Source of the DNA: Kovacikia minuta CCNUW1
GTDB lineage: Bacteria > Cyanobacteriota > Cyanobacteriia > Leptolyngbyales > Leptolyngbyaceae
Direction of reading: 5' to 3'
Assembly: GCF_020091585.1 (NCBI RefSeq)
Contig: NZ_CP083582.1
Span: 4,784,536-4,848,535, forward strand
Length of the DNA stretch: 64,000 nt
Below the pieces are notes generated by a model. That model was not told the origin of the DNA, did not search any database, and saw nothing but the letters and a program-made list of their open reading frames with translations. A program made the translations under genes and the position numbers. Shown here piece after piece: positions 50,647 through 59,894 of this stretch (positions are counted from its first letter, which is position 1; the number at the start of each line of letters is the position of its first letter).

Positions 50647-51429
50647 ATGCCGCAGGATGACAGAAAGCAATTGGGAAATGGGACGACGATCGCGGTGGAA
50701 TTTGACCATGCGGGGTTTGCGGTCAAAGAAAGAACCTTGCTTTCCGGGCTGAATTTCACAATTCCAATGGGAGAATTTTTGGTCTTGCTGGGTCGCAGTG
50801 GTTCCGGTAAAACCACCACGATGAAATTGATCAATCACCTGATTGCCCCCACAACCGGAGAGGTGCGGGTTCAGGGTAAAGCAACAACCGCATGGGACCC
50901 GATTCAACTCCGGCGAAAGATTGGATATGTGATTCAAGAAACGGGTCTATTTCCCCATTTTACGATCGCTCGTAACGTTGGCTTGGTGCCAACGCTGCAA
51001 GGTTGGCAGCCACGCCAAATTAAGTTACGAGTGCATGAATTACTCAACCTGGTGGGGCTTGAGCCAGCACAGTTTGCCGATCGCTACCCCAATCAACTTT
51101 CCGGCGGCCAACGGCAACGGGTTGGTGTGGCGCGGGCGCTGGCAGCCGACCCCCCAATCCTGCTAATGGACGAACCCTTTGGTGCCCTCGACCCCATCAC
51201 CCGTCTGGACTTGCAGCAAGAATTCAAACATCTCCAGCAGGAACTTGGTAAAACGGTCGTTTTTGTCACCCACGACATTCAAGAAGCCTTCGTCCTATCC
51301 TCGCGCATCGGCTTAATGGAAAATGGCGAAATGGTTTTTCTGGGGGACAAAGAAGCGTTTGTCCGATCGACTCACCCAGAGGCGCAAACTTTTCTCAAAA
51401 CATTAAAGTCGATCAGGAGTGAGGGGTGA
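50647..51429 (+). CDS. osmoprotectant ABC transporter ATP-binding protein
   Basis: 260 residues with a complete ABC cassette: Walker A LGRSGSGKTTT, Q-loop YVIQETGLFPH, signature NQLSGGQRQRVGVARAL, Walker B PILLMDEPFGALD and switch VFVTHDIQEAF. VIQETGLFPHFTIARNV is characteristic of the ProV/OpuCA type. It lacks the C-terminal CBS domains of full OpuCA. It likely powers the permease at 43487-44125. In many cyanobacteria these genes adjoin; here the ATPase lies 6.5 kb away, separated by two kinases. ATG 50647 is preceded by GGAGCC. Confidence 0.9.
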   Translation: MPQDDRKQLGNGTTIAVEFDHAGFAVKERTLLSGLNFTIPMGEFLVLLGRSGSGKTTTMKLINHLIAPTTGEVRVQGKATTAWDPIQLRRKIGYVIQETGLFPHFTIARNVGLVPTLQGWQPRQIKLRVHELLNLVGLEPAQFADRYPNQLSGGQRQRVGVARALAADPPILLMDEPFGALDPITRLDLQQEFKHLQQELGKTVVFVTHDIQEAFVLSSRIGLMENGEMVFLGDKEAFVRSTHPEAQTFLKTLKSIRSEG

Positions 51430-51447
51430 GGGGTAAGGGGTGAAAAG

Positions 51448-51807
51448 TTAGCGATCGCGAATAATGGTTTGGGTTTGGTATTCCCGGATGATGCGATCGC
51501 GTTCCGACAGTTTGGGAGTTTGTTCTTGCGTAATGGCATTTTGCTCACCCATCTGTCCATCTCTAATCGCTACCTTCCCCTGATCGGCCAAATTCACCGG
51601 GCTTTTTGCAATTGATGGATTTGCCTGTTGGGCAGGGTGCGTTAACTGAAGCTGCCGTTCGATCTTGGTTTCTGCCATCGCACCGGGAACAGTCAGAGTA
51701 GAAAGAACCAAAAGTGATAATCCAGAACCAATGATGCGTTTCATCGTGAAGGGTACTCCATTATTCAGGTTGACTTTTAACTCCGTCCGATTAATTTGGC
51801 TTGCCAT
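51448..51807 (-). CDS. small exported hypothetical protein
   Basis: The frame encodes a signal peptide (MKRIIGSGLSLLVLSTLTVPGAMA, read in two parts: basic start, hydrophobic core, AMA cleavage) and a mature region of about 75 polar residues rich in Gln, Arg and Ile ending TQTIIRDR. Two starts are plausible: ATG 51807, which has AAGGAG nine bases upstream, or ATG 51744 directly at the signal peptide. The longest frame begins at 51834. No family recognised. It is divergent from a MarR regulator across 130 bases containing two palindromes, so it is a likely regulatory target. Confidence 0.65.
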   Translation of the reverse strand: MASQINRTELKVNLNNGVPFTMKRIIGSGLSLLVLSTLTVPGAMAETKIERQLQLTHPAQQANPSIAKSPVNLADQGKVAIRDGQMGEQNAITQEQTPKLSERDRIIREYQTQTIIRDR

Positions 51808-51856
51808 CGGGATAGACTCCTTAAATGATTCCACTTAATATGGTTGCATTCGATAT

Positions 51857-51908
51857 AGTTGCGAACTCAACTAATATTGTTATATCACATCTAGTTGCAG
51901 ATGCAACT
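51857..51908. promoter_or_regulatory. paired palindromes, probable MarR operator
   Basis: AGTTGCAGATGCAACT (51893-51908) is a perfect inverted repeat with 6-bp arms; AGTTGCGAACTCAACT (51857-51872) is a related palindrome with 5-bp arms. Centres are 36 bases apart. A further half site GGTTGC occurs at 51842-51847. They lie in the divergent region between the exported protein and the MarR gene, and their size fits MarR dimer sites. Autoregulation and control of both genes is inferred. Confidence 0.65.
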
Positions 51909-51966
51909 ATTGAATCTGGAACTTTATATTTGTAATCGGCGTATCAACGTTTGCGGGGGAAGACCG

Positions 51967-52425
51967 ATGAAAACAGCACCGCTGGATGAAGCACGAAACA
52001 AAGCCTGGAAGCTCTTTTTGACGACCAATGTGCTGGTACTTGAGTTGATCGAACAGGAGTTGGCTGACGCTAAACTGCCACCTCTAAGCTGGTATGGGGT
52101 TCTCTGGGTGCTGGAGCAATCACCCGGACATAAAAAACGCCTGCACGAACTGGCTCAGGAAGTTCTGTTGAGCCGCAGCAACGTGACTCGCCTGCTTGAC
52201 CGTCTGGAAGCAGAAGGCTTGTTAAGTCGGGAGCGATGTCCCAGAGATCGTCGGGGTGCCTTTGCCTGTATCACCCCAGCAGGATTGGAACTGCGCCAAC
52301 GGATGTGGGCTGTTTATTCCCAGGCGATCGCCAAATACTTTACCCATTACCTGAGCGATGAAGAGGTTGCTGTTTTCACCAAGGCATTTGAGCGGGTGCT
52401 GGCAGGGGTAAGAGGGGAGGAGTGA
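51967..52425 (+). CDS. MarR family transcriptional regulator
   Basis: 152 residues with a winged helix in the MarR arrangement: an N-terminal dimerisation helix (NKAWKLFLTTNVLVLELIEQEL), HTH (LHELAQEVLLSRSNVTRLLDRLEAEGLLSRER), the wing CPRDRRGAFACITPAG with the conserved DRRG turn, and a C-terminal helix pair. Dimeric DNA-binding repressor of small-molecule-responsive genes; its ligand is unknown. ATG 51967 chosen because homology begins there; the frame extends to 51895, across the operator, which is unlikely to be coding. Confidence 0.92.
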   Translation: MKTAPLDEARNKAWKLFLTTNVLVLELIEQELADAKLPPLSWYGVLWVLEQSPGHKKRLHELAQEVLLSRSNVTRLLDRLEAEGLLSRERCPRDRRGAFACITPAGLELRQRMWAVYSQAIAKYFTHYLSDEEVAVFTKAFERVLAGVRGEE

Positions 52426-52436
52426 AGGCAGGAGTG

Positions 52437-52520
52437 GTGGTAGGTGGTAGGTGGTAGGTGGTAGGTGGTAGGTGGTAGGTGGTAGGTGGTAGGTGGTAGG
52501 TGGTAGGTGGCAGGTGGTAG
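52437..52520. repeat. GGTAGGT heptamer array
   Basis: About eleven nearly perfect tandem GGTAGGT heptamers directly after the MarR gene, the most homogeneous heptamer array in the window. It is followed by CCCCTTG/TTTCCCC pyrimidine tracts (about 52580-52640). The 300 bases to the next gene contain nothing else recognisable. Confidence 0.9.
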
Positions 52521-52725
52521 GAAAAGACAGATCGACTGCCCATTCCCAACCCGAAATTCCCCATTCTCAATTTTTATTCGCCCCTTGCCCCTTGCCCCCT
52601 TCTCCTTGCCCCCCTTTCCCCTTTCCCCTTCCCCTTTCCCCGTGTCCAACTCATCACTCAAAACTTAAAACTCTATTTCTTAGATAGAGTTATTCTGGCA
52701 ATAGATATAACCATCTGGGTAAGGT

Positions 52726-54078
52726 ATGGGTATTGATCTGCGCCAATTCTTTCAGGCAACGAATCCAAGCAAAACCTTGGTTGCGACCAATGAGGAAGAT
52801 CAGAAGTACTATATTGATTTTTCCTCGGTGCGGGGTAGCAAGATCATTGAAGAATTGAAGGACAACATTACCTTCTTCTCGCCAGATGCGCCTACCTGTG
52901 TGTTGTTTACAGGTCATATTGGCTGTGGCAAATCCACGGAACTACTGCGCCTGAAAGCCGAATTAGAGCAAGAAGGCTTTCATGTCGTTTACTTCGAGTC
53001 CAGTGAAGATCTGGAAATGGCAGATGTGGACATTAGCGATGTGCTGCTGGCGATCGCCAAACGGGTCAGTGAAAGCCTGGAAAAAGCACAACTGAACACC
53101 CAGGCAAAGGGTTTTCGAGCATTGTTGGAAAACACCATGAAAGTTCTGCTGACGGAAGTGGATGTGAAGGCAAAAGCTAAACTTCCAGGGTTAGAAGCGG
53201 GATTGTCCAGTCAGGGAGAGTTTTCGCTCTCCGCAGGAATTGCCGAGCTGACCGTCATTGCCAAGAATGATCAAGGGTTACGGGAGCGCCTGAACCAATA
53301 CCTGGGACCGCAGAAGAATAAGCTCCTGGAGGCAATCAACAAAGAGTTATTAGAGCCTGCGATCGTCCAACTCAAACAACGGGGCAGAAAGGGATTGGTT
53401 GTCATTGTCGATAACCTGGATCGGATCGACAACCGGACAAAATCCTTTGGGCGACCCCAGCAGGAGTACCTGTTCATTGACCAGAGCGAATGTCTGACCC
53501 GCCTCAATTGTCATCTCGTTTACACCATGCCCCTGGCGCTAAAATTTTCCAACGAATATGGCATGCTGACCCAACGCTATGAGGAACCGAAGGTTTTGCC
53601 GATGGTGCCGATTCAATTTCGGGATGGTAATCCCTGTGAAGAAGGCTTGAAACTTTTGCGGCAAATGGTATTGTCACGGGCATTTCCCGATCTGGATACA
53701 ACACAACAAATCGAACAAGTAACCGAAATATTTGATACGCCTGCCACCCTCGATCGCCTCTGTTGTGTCAGCGGTGGGCATGTCCGCGATCTGCTGCGCT
53801 TACTGAATGATTGGATTAAAAAAGGCAGACAACTCCCCCTCTCAAGCACAACACTAGAGGAAGTCATTCGTGCCCGTCGCAATGAAATGATGATGCCCAT
53901 TTCCGATGAAGAATGGGAACTTTTGCGCCAGGTTCGCCAACGCAAAAAAGTCAGCGGCGACCAGGGCTATCAAACCTTAATCCGCAGCCGTCTCGTATTT
54001 GAATACCGCGATCGGGGCGAATCCTGGTTTGATGTCAACCCCATTTTGACCGGAGCAAGGGAATTAGATGGGAGTTAG
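52726..54078 (+). CDS. P-loop ATPase, copy A of a paralogous pair
   Basis: 450 residues. Walker A TGHIGCGKST (62-71), a Walker B-like strand GLVVIVDNLDRI (about 223-234), sensor-region LVYTMPLAL and a C-terminal winged-helix-like part (ISDEEWELLRQVRQRKKV to SWFDVNPIL). The region before Walker A, YYIDFSSVRGSKIIEEL, is strongly shared with the second copy at 62251-63552. The fold resembles AAA/STAND-type or KAP-like NTPases; the family name is not certain. No membrane segment. It lies 169 bases upstream of, and parallel to, the giant STAND-WD40 gene. An accessory NTPase for that protein is a reasonable inference. No frameshift. Confidence 0.8.
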   Translation: MGIDLRQFFQATNPSKTLVATNEEDQKYYIDFSSVRGSKIIEELKDNITFFSPDAPTCVLFTGHIGCGKSTELLRLKAELEQEGFHVVYFESSEDLEMADVDISDVLLAIAKRVSESLEKAQLNTQAKGFRALLENTMKVLLTEVDVKAKAKLPGLEAGLSSQGEFSLSAGIAELTVIAKNDQGLRERLNQYLGPQKNKLLEAINKELLEPAIVQLKQRGRKGLVVIVDNLDRIDNRTKSFGRPQQEYLFIDQSECLTRLNCHLVYTMPLALKFSNEYGMLTQRYEEPKVLPMVPIQFRDGNPCEEGLKLLRQMVLSRAFPDLDTTQQIEQVTEIFDTPATLDRLCCVSGGHVRDLLRLLNDWIKKGRQLPLSSTTLEEVIRARRNEMMMPISDEEWELLRQVRQRKKVSGDQGYQTLIRSRLVFEYRDRGESWFDVNPILTGARELDGS

Positions 54079-54247
54079 GAGTTAGGAGTTAGGAGTTTTA
54101 AGTTTTGAGTTTTGAGTTTTAAGTTTTGAGTTTTAAGTTTTGAATTAGGTAATGGCTAATCATTTCTCGCGCCTGAGGACTCGCTGAGAAATAACATCCC
54201 GCTTTCATCCCCCCATCCCCCCCTCCCCCCCCTGCCCCATCCCCCTT

Positions 54248-57200
54248 ATGACTGACTCAACCTCGCCCGACGAAATTTCCATCCATAGCGAGCAATCGCT
54301 GGAGGAATTGGCGTGGGCGATCGAGGCTTCACAGGGACAATTTTTGTTAATGTTGGCACGGTGCAACTATGCTCGCTTGCGATCGCAGTTGATCAACCGT
54401 TTGCAGGAAATCTGTGCGGTGGAAATTCGGGTTTTGACGCTTCAGAAATCGACGCACACCCTTTACACCCGCATCCGGGAAGAAGTGGCAGATGCCCCAC
54501 CCCAGGCATTGATGATTGTGGGGTTGGAGACGGTTGATGAGGTGAATCAGATGTTACCTGCGGTTAACTCGGTACGAGAAGAGTTCCGCAAAAATTTCTG
54601 CTTTCCGATCGTCCTCTGGATTACGGACGAGATTCAGAAAAAGCTGGTGCGACTGGCTCCCGATCTGGAAAGTTGGGCATCTTCTGTAGAATTTACCCTT
54701 GCCCCTGACACCCTCATTCAGAACCTACAGCAGGTGGGTGAGCGCCTGTTTTCTACCCTCCTGAGTCCATCACCGCTGTCTTTCAACCAACTGCTGACGA
54801 AGCTAGATCTGGGATTCTTGCAGCGATCGGAAGTCGAAATTGCCCTGCAAGATTTGCAACGCCAGGGGGTCAGTCTAAATGCAGAATTACAAGCCACCCT
54901 TAACTTTGCCCGTGGACTCAACACAACCGATCTCACCAGCGCACTAGAACATTTCCAGCAAAGCCTCAATTACTGGCAACAACAAACTGATCTCGAATCA
55001 CCACCCAATGAACCCTTCACACCTCACATCCCTCACCCCACCCCCCTACACCCCACACCCCACACCCCACACCCCTCACCCTCCCTCAAAACTGCCTTAA
55101 CCCTCTTCTACATCGGGCGCACCCTTTACTACATCTGCAATCGCGACAAGGATCGTCAGCCAGACTGGGACGCCGCCAGAAAACCATTGCAACAATGCCT
55201 GGAGAAATTTGAACAGGCAAACCGCCCCGATCTGGTTGCCAAAAGTATCACCCAGTTGGAGCGGGTGCTGGATCGCATGCAGTCATGGGATGACCTGGAA
55301 ACTCTGGCACAGAAGTCTTTGCCGTTGCAGCAGACCTACGGCAATCTCAGCAAACTGGCGCAGGATTACCGCTACCTGGCAATGGTTGCCTTGAAACAGC
55401 AGAAATTGACCGAGGCAAACCGTCTGGCTCACCAGGCATTAGATACCCTGGCGCAGGTTCCAGAAGACCAGGGATGGCAAGGACTCTACCTCCTGACCCT
55501 GGCACAAACCGAGCGGGCAGTGGGCAAGCAAGCCGAGGCGATCGCCCACCTGACTCAAGCCCATGCCCTGGGCGATCGGGGGCAACCAAGGCTTTACATC
55601 AGCATCCTCAAGAGTTTGCAAGACTTCTACCTGGAGCAAAAGAACTACCTGGAAGCATTCAAGCTCAAGCAAGAGCAGCGTTCCATTGAGCAGCAGTATC
55701 AGTTGCGGGCATTTGTTGGGGCTGGCAGGTTGCGACCCCAACGGCAGGAACTTACTGTTCCCAACAGCACCACCCTCCCATCAGAAACCGTTTCCCCAGA
55801 AATTGCCGCCGCTGGACGACAGCAAGACTTAAACCGTCTGGTTGAGCGGATTGGACGCAATGACTACCGGTTGATTGTGCTCCACGGCAACTCTGGCGTG
55901 GGCAAAAGCTCCCTGGTCAATGCCGGACTGGTGCCTGCCCTGAGGCAAAAGGCGATCGGCTTCCAAACCAATCTGCCCGTGGTAATGCGCGTTTACACCA
56001 ACTGGGCGGAAGAATTGGAACACTTGCTAACTCAGGCATTAGAAGCACGAAGAACCAGGAGCCAGGAGCCAGGAGCCAGGAGCCAGGAGCCAGAATTCGG
56101 GGTCAGGGGTCAGGGGTCAGAATTTGGAACTTTGACTTCAAAGCCCGAAATTTTGACTTCCGAACTCGAAACTCCGACCTCCAAACTCGAAACTTCGACT
56201 TCCAAACACGGAACTCTGACCTCCAAACTCGACGCTTCAACCTCCGAACCCGAAACTTCGACTTCCGAACTCGAAACTTTGACTTCTGAACCCGAAACTC
56301 CGACCTCCAAACTCGATGCGTCAACCTCAGAACCCGAAACTCCGACCTCCAAACTCGATGCGTCAACCTCAGAACCCGGAACTTCGACCTCAGGACTTAA
56401 AACTCAAAACTCAAAACTCAAAACTCAAATCTCCACACCCCATACCCCAAGCCCCACACCCCACACCCCACCTTCAACTCAAAACTTAAAACTTAAAACT
56501 CAAAACTTACTGACCAGCCTTCGTCAAAACGAACAAACCAACCTCCGCACGGTTCTGATCTTCGATCAGTTTGAAGAATTCTTCTTCGTTTACCCCAAGC
56601 CAGAAGACCGCAAACCGTTCTTTGAATTCCTGACAGATTGTCTGCAAGTATTGTCTGTCAAAGTATTGCTGGTGTTGCGGGAAGATTATCTTCATTTCCT
56701 GCTGGAGTGCAGCCGCCTACCTGCAATGGCAACCACCGGCATTGATATTCTGAGCAACAATGTCCGCTATGGCTTGGGCAACTTTACCGTCAACGACACC
56801 AGGGCGATTATTCGCAGCCTCACCGATCGCGCCCGCTTCCATCTGGAACCTGCCCTGGTCGATCAACTGGTGCAAGATCTGGCAAGTGATCTGGGAGAAG
56901 TACGCCCGATCGAACTTCAGGTGGTCGGGGCACAACTGCAAGCGGACAACATCACGACCCTGACTCAGTATCAGGCGTTGGGAGGCAACCCAAAGGAAGC
57001 GTTAGTCGAACGCTATCTGGCAGAAGTCGTTGCCGATTGCGGCGCAGAGAATCACAAGATTGCAGAACTGCTGCTGTTTCTGCTGACTGACGAAAAGGGA
57101 ACCCGTCCGCTGAAGACCCGTGCCGAGCTGGAAAAGGAACTACATGCACTGGCGGCGCTGGATGAAAAAACCAATGCGTTGGATCTGGTGCTGACGATTT

Positions 57201-59809
57201 TTGTCAAATCTGGTTTGGTGTTGTTACTGCCAGAAGTTCCAGCCGATCGCTATCAACTCGTGCATGACTATCTCGCTGCCTTTATTCGCCACCAGCAGGA
57301 ACCAAAACTAAATCAACTGATTGCAGACCTGGAAGCAGAACGACAGCAACGGAAACGGAGCGAAGAAAGGCTTGGTCAAGTTCAGAAAAGGCAAATTCCA
57401 CTGGCAGTCACAGCAGTCTCATTTATCGTATTGGCGACTTTAGCAGCCGTCTTTGCATTCCAGGCAGAGTCCCAGAGGAAACGGGCGGAAGTGAGTCAAA
57501 TCGATGCTTTAAATGCGTATTCAGAAGCCCTGCTTGCTTCAAATAAACCATTTGATGCCCTTATGGAAAGCCTGCGGGCAGGCAAGCGGTTGCAGAGTGT
57601 CACCTGGGCAGGCGAAGAGTTGCGATCGCGGATCACGACTGCATTGCAAAAAGCAGTTTACGGCGTGAGAGAACAGATTCGTTTAGAGGGACACACCGAT
57701 CGCGTCAATGATGTTGACTTTAGTCCTGATGGCAGAACGATCGCCTCAGTCAGCAATGATCAGACGCTCAAACTTTGGAGTCTAGATGGCAAATTGCTCA
57801 AAACAATTGATGTTCAGAGTGAGTGGATTAACGGCGTTAGTTTCAGCCCCAATGGTCAAATCATTGCCACCGTCGATCAAGCAGGAGCTGTCAAACTCTG
57901 GAGCTTGGACGGTAAACTGATCAAAACCTTTCAAGGGCGTAATAATTGGCTGGTTGGTATCAGTTTTAGTCCCAATGGCAAGATGCTTGTCTCAAGCGGC
58001 AATGGTAATCGACCTGTGGAGCTTTGGAGTTTGAATGGCAAGTTACTCAAAACGTTGACAATAGATACAGATACGCAAGTCAATGATGTCCGCTTCAGCC
58101 CCGATAACATGATTATTGCTGCGGCAACTGACAACGGCATGGTGCAACTCTGGAATCTCAACGGTCAACTCCTCAGTACTTTTCAAGCAGATCGCTTGTG
58201 GCTTGCCAGTGTCAGTTTCAGCCCCGATGGTCAAACAATCGCATCGGGTGGAGGCGATGAAAAAACGATCAAACTCTGGAGCAGAAACGGCACGTTGCTG
58301 AAAACGCTTGAGGGACATAGCGGTAGTGTGATGGACATCCGCTTTAGCCCCGATGGTCAGACGATCGCCTCAGCCAGTAATGACAAAACCATCAAACTGT
58401 GGAGCAGAGATGATACCTTGCTCAATACCCTTGAAGGGCATAAGGAGGGAGTTAGGGGTGTTGCCTTCAGCCCCGATGGTAGAACCATTGCTTCCTCCAG
58501 TACTGATAAAACAGTTAGACTTTGGAACCTGACAGGGCAAGCAGACGTTAAGGTGCTGCGTGAGCATACCAACACAGTCAATGGTGTTGCCTTTAGCGCC
58601 GACAGCAAGATGATGGCGACTGCAAGCAATGACGGAACCGCCAGATTCTGGAACCTGAATGGCAAGTTGCTCAAAACTCTCAAACGTAGTAGTTCAGTGA
58701 ATCAGATAGAATTTAGCCCGGATGGGAAACAGGTGGCAACTGCAAATGCAGGTGGCAATCTAGGACTGTGGGATGTGTCATCAGGTCGGCAACTCGCGAA
58801 ATGGAGAGGCACAACGCGGACTGGATGGAAATATATTGGGCTTGGAGTCGCTTCTCAACCCGATCAAGCAACAGGCTTCCGAGTTCAGCAGGTTTATGAA
58901 AACTCACCAGCCCAGAAAGCAGGTTTAAGGGCTGGAGATCGCATCCTGATGGTAGATGGTCAGTCCCTGGTGGGTAAGAGTGATACAGAATTTTCCAGTT
59001 TGGTTCGCGGCGTAACAGCAGGTACACGGGTGAATCTGCGAATTTCCCGTCAGGGCAGGAGCGACTTTGACCTCCCTATAGTTTGCGGCGAGGTAAATCC
59101 CCCTGCGGATATGTATGATGTTAGCTTCAGTCCAGATGGAAAGATGTTTGCCAGTGCCAGTGAAGACAAAACGGCTAAACTCTGGAGCCTGAAGGGTAAA
59201 CTACTCAAGTCCCTTGAGGGGCACAGTAAAGCAGTCAATGAAGTTGCTTTCAGTCCCGATGGCAAGACGATCGCAACCGCCAGTAAAGATAAGACAGTCA
59301 AACTCTGGAGTCTGAACGGTACACTCCTTCAAACGCTGCGTGGACACAGCGATGAGGTGAAACGGGTAACTTTTAGTCCTGACGGCAAGACGATCGCAAC
59401 CACCAGTAATGATAAAACCATTAAACTCTGGAGCTTAGATGGAAAGCTGCTGAAAACCTTTGAGGGGCATACCGATGGCGTTCTTTCCGTCGCTTTCAGC
59501 TCAGATGGAAAAACAATTGCATCAGGCAGTGATGATAAAACGGTTAAACTTTGGAATCTGGATGGCAAACTGCTCAACACCCTTTATGGACAGTCTGATT
59601 CAGTTGTGAGCGTGCATTTCAGCCCAGACAGTAAAATTATCACCTCTGTTAGCTCGCAAAGAGCATTAGTCCATTGGAATTTAGGTCAACTGAGCCTCAA
59701 TGAGTTAATGCCACGCGGCTGCAACTGGGTGCGAGACTACCTGAAAAATGCTCCTAACCTCAACGAAAGCGATCGCCACCTCTGCGACAACATCAACAGT
59801 CAGAAATGA
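54248..59809 (+). CDS. giant STAND NTPase with WD40 propellers and embedded PDZ domain
   Basis: 1853 residues. Parts: an N-terminal domain of unknown type (about 1-170; FCFPIVLWITDEIQKKLVRL); helical TPR-like repeats (about 210-490) containing a heptamer-derived linker (about 257-278); an nSTAND1-type NTPase (about 515-1010) with Walker A GNSGVGKSS and Walker B FDQFEEFFF, separated by about 155 low-complexity residues; coiled coil; one transmembrane helix (about 1052-1070, VTAVSFIVLATLAAVFAF); fourteen WD40 repeats, enough for two seven-bladed propellers; and a PDZ domain (about 1527-1615; YENSPAQKAGLRAGDRIL) between repeats 9 and 10. A membrane-tethered sensor/signal integrator is likely; the ligand is unknown. 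The reading frame is intact over 5.5 kb. Confidence 0.9.
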   Translation: MTDSTSPDEISIHSEQSLEELAWAIEASQGQFLLMLARCNYARLRSQLINRLQEICAVEIRVLTLQKSTHTLYTRIREEVADAPPQALMIVGLETVDEVNQMLPAVNSVREEFRKNFCFPIVLWITDEIQKKLVRLAPDLESWASSVEFTLAPDTLIQNLQQVGERLFSTLLSPSPLSFNQLLTKLDLGFLQRSEVEIALQDLQRQGVSLNAELQATLNFARGLNTTDLTSALEHFQQSLNYWQQQTDLESPPNEPFTPHIPHPTPLHPTPHTPHPSPSLKTALTLFYIGRTLYYICNRDKDRQPDWDAARKPLQQCLEKFEQANRPDLVAKSITQLERVLDRMQSWDDLETLAQKSLPLQQTYGNLSKLAQDYRYLAMVALKQQKLTEANRLAHQALDTLAQVPEDQGWQGLYLLTLAQTERAVGKQAEAIAHLTQAHALGDRGQPRLYISILKSLQDFYLEQKNYLEAFKLKQEQRSIEQQYQLRAFVGAGRLRPQRQELTVPNSTTLPSETVSPEIAAAGRQQDLNRLVERIGRNDYRLIVLHGNSGVGKSSLVNAGLVPALRQKAIGFQTNLPVVMRVYTNWAEELEHLLTQALEARRTRSQEPGARSQEPEFGVRGQGSEFGTLTSKPEILTSELETPTSKLETSTSKHGTLTSKLDASTSEPETSTSELETLTSEPETPTSKLDASTSEPETPTSKLDASTSEPGTSTSGLKTQNSKLKTQISTPHTPSPTPHTPPSTQNLKLKTQNLLTSLRQNEQTNLRTVLIFDQFEEFFFVYPKPEDRKPFFEFLTDCLQVLSVKVLLVLREDYLHFLLECSRLPAMATTGIDILSNNVRYGLGNFTVNDTRAIIRSLTDRARFHLEPALVDQLVQDLASDLGEVRPIELQVVGAQLQADNITTLTQYQALGGNPKEALVERYLAEVVADCGAENHKIAELLLFLLTDEKGTRPLKTRAELEKELHALAALDEKTNALDLVLTIFVKSGLVLLLPEVPADRYQLVHDYLAAFIRHQQEPKLNQLIADLEAERQQRKRSEERLGQVQKRQIPLAVTAVSFIVLATLAAVFAFQAESQRKRAEVSQIDALNAYSEALLASNKPFDALMESLRAGKRLQSVTWAGEELRSRITTALQKAVYGVREQIRLEGHTDRVNDVDFSPDGRTIASVSNDQTLKLWSLDGKLLKTIDVQSEWINGVSFSPNGQIIATVDQAGAVKLWSLDGKLIKTFQGRNNWLVGISFSPNGKMLVSSGNGNRPVELWSLNGKLLKTLTIDTDTQVNDVRFSPDNMIIAAATDNGMVQLWNLNGQLLSTFQADRLWLASVSFSPDGQTIASGGGDEKTIKLWSRNGTLLKTLEGHSGSVMDIRFSPDGQTIASASNDKTIKLWSRDDTLLNTLEGHKEGVRGVAFSPDGRTIASSSTDKTVRLWNLTGQADVKVLREHTNTVNGVAFSADSKMMATASNDGTARFWNLNGKLLKTLKRSSSVNQIEFSPDGKQVATANAGGNLGLWDVSSGRQLAKWRGTTRTGWKYIGLGVASQPDQATGFRVQQVYENSPAQKAGLRAGDRILMVDGQSLVGKSDTEFSSLVRGVTAGTRVNLRISRQGRSDFDLPIVCGEVNPPADMYDVSFSPDGKMFASASEDKTAKLWSLKGKLLKSLEGHSKAVNEVAFSPDGKTIATASKDKTVKLWSLNGTLLQTLRGHSDEVKRVTFSPDGKTIATTSNDKTIKLWSLDGKLLKTFEGHTDGVLSVAFSSDGKTIASGSDDKTVKLWNLDGKLLNTLYGQSDSVVSVHFSPDSKIITSVSSQRALVHWNLGQLSLNELMPRGCNWVRDYLKNAPNLNESDRHLCDNINSQK
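56065..56430 (+). repeat. degenerate heptamer array forming coding sequence inside the STAND gene
   Basis: From 56065 AGCCAGG units, then from about 56121 to 56430 roughly 44 heptamers of ACTCGAA/ACTTCGA/CCTCCAA type, ending in perfect ACTCAAA units. Three heptamers make 21 bases, so the protein shows seven-residue repeats (SKLDAST, SEPETPT, SELETLT and similar). The array sits between the Walker A and Walker B motifs. The frame remains open, and codons are biased only by the repeat. Confidence 0.85.
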
Positions 59810-59831
59810 GGGATGGGTGAGGGGCGATCGC
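59768..59831 (+). repeat. 64-bp direct repeat, copy 1 (3' end of the STAND gene)
   Basis: Begins AGCGATCGCCACCTCTGCGA and ends GGGGCGATCGC. It covers the last 14 codons and stop of the STAND-WD40 gene and the 22 bases after it. Identical to 60637-60700 and partly to 62085-62134. Confidence 0.9.
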
Positions 59832-59894
59832 GTTTTGTGAACTGTTACAATCAGTGCAATCCTCACAAGACTCTCAGCCATCCTGCAAACGCCA

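Noticed and set aside
51895-51966. Longer MarR start at 51895
   Set aside because: It would place the perfect operator palindrome inside the coding region and adds residues with no similarity to MarR proteins.
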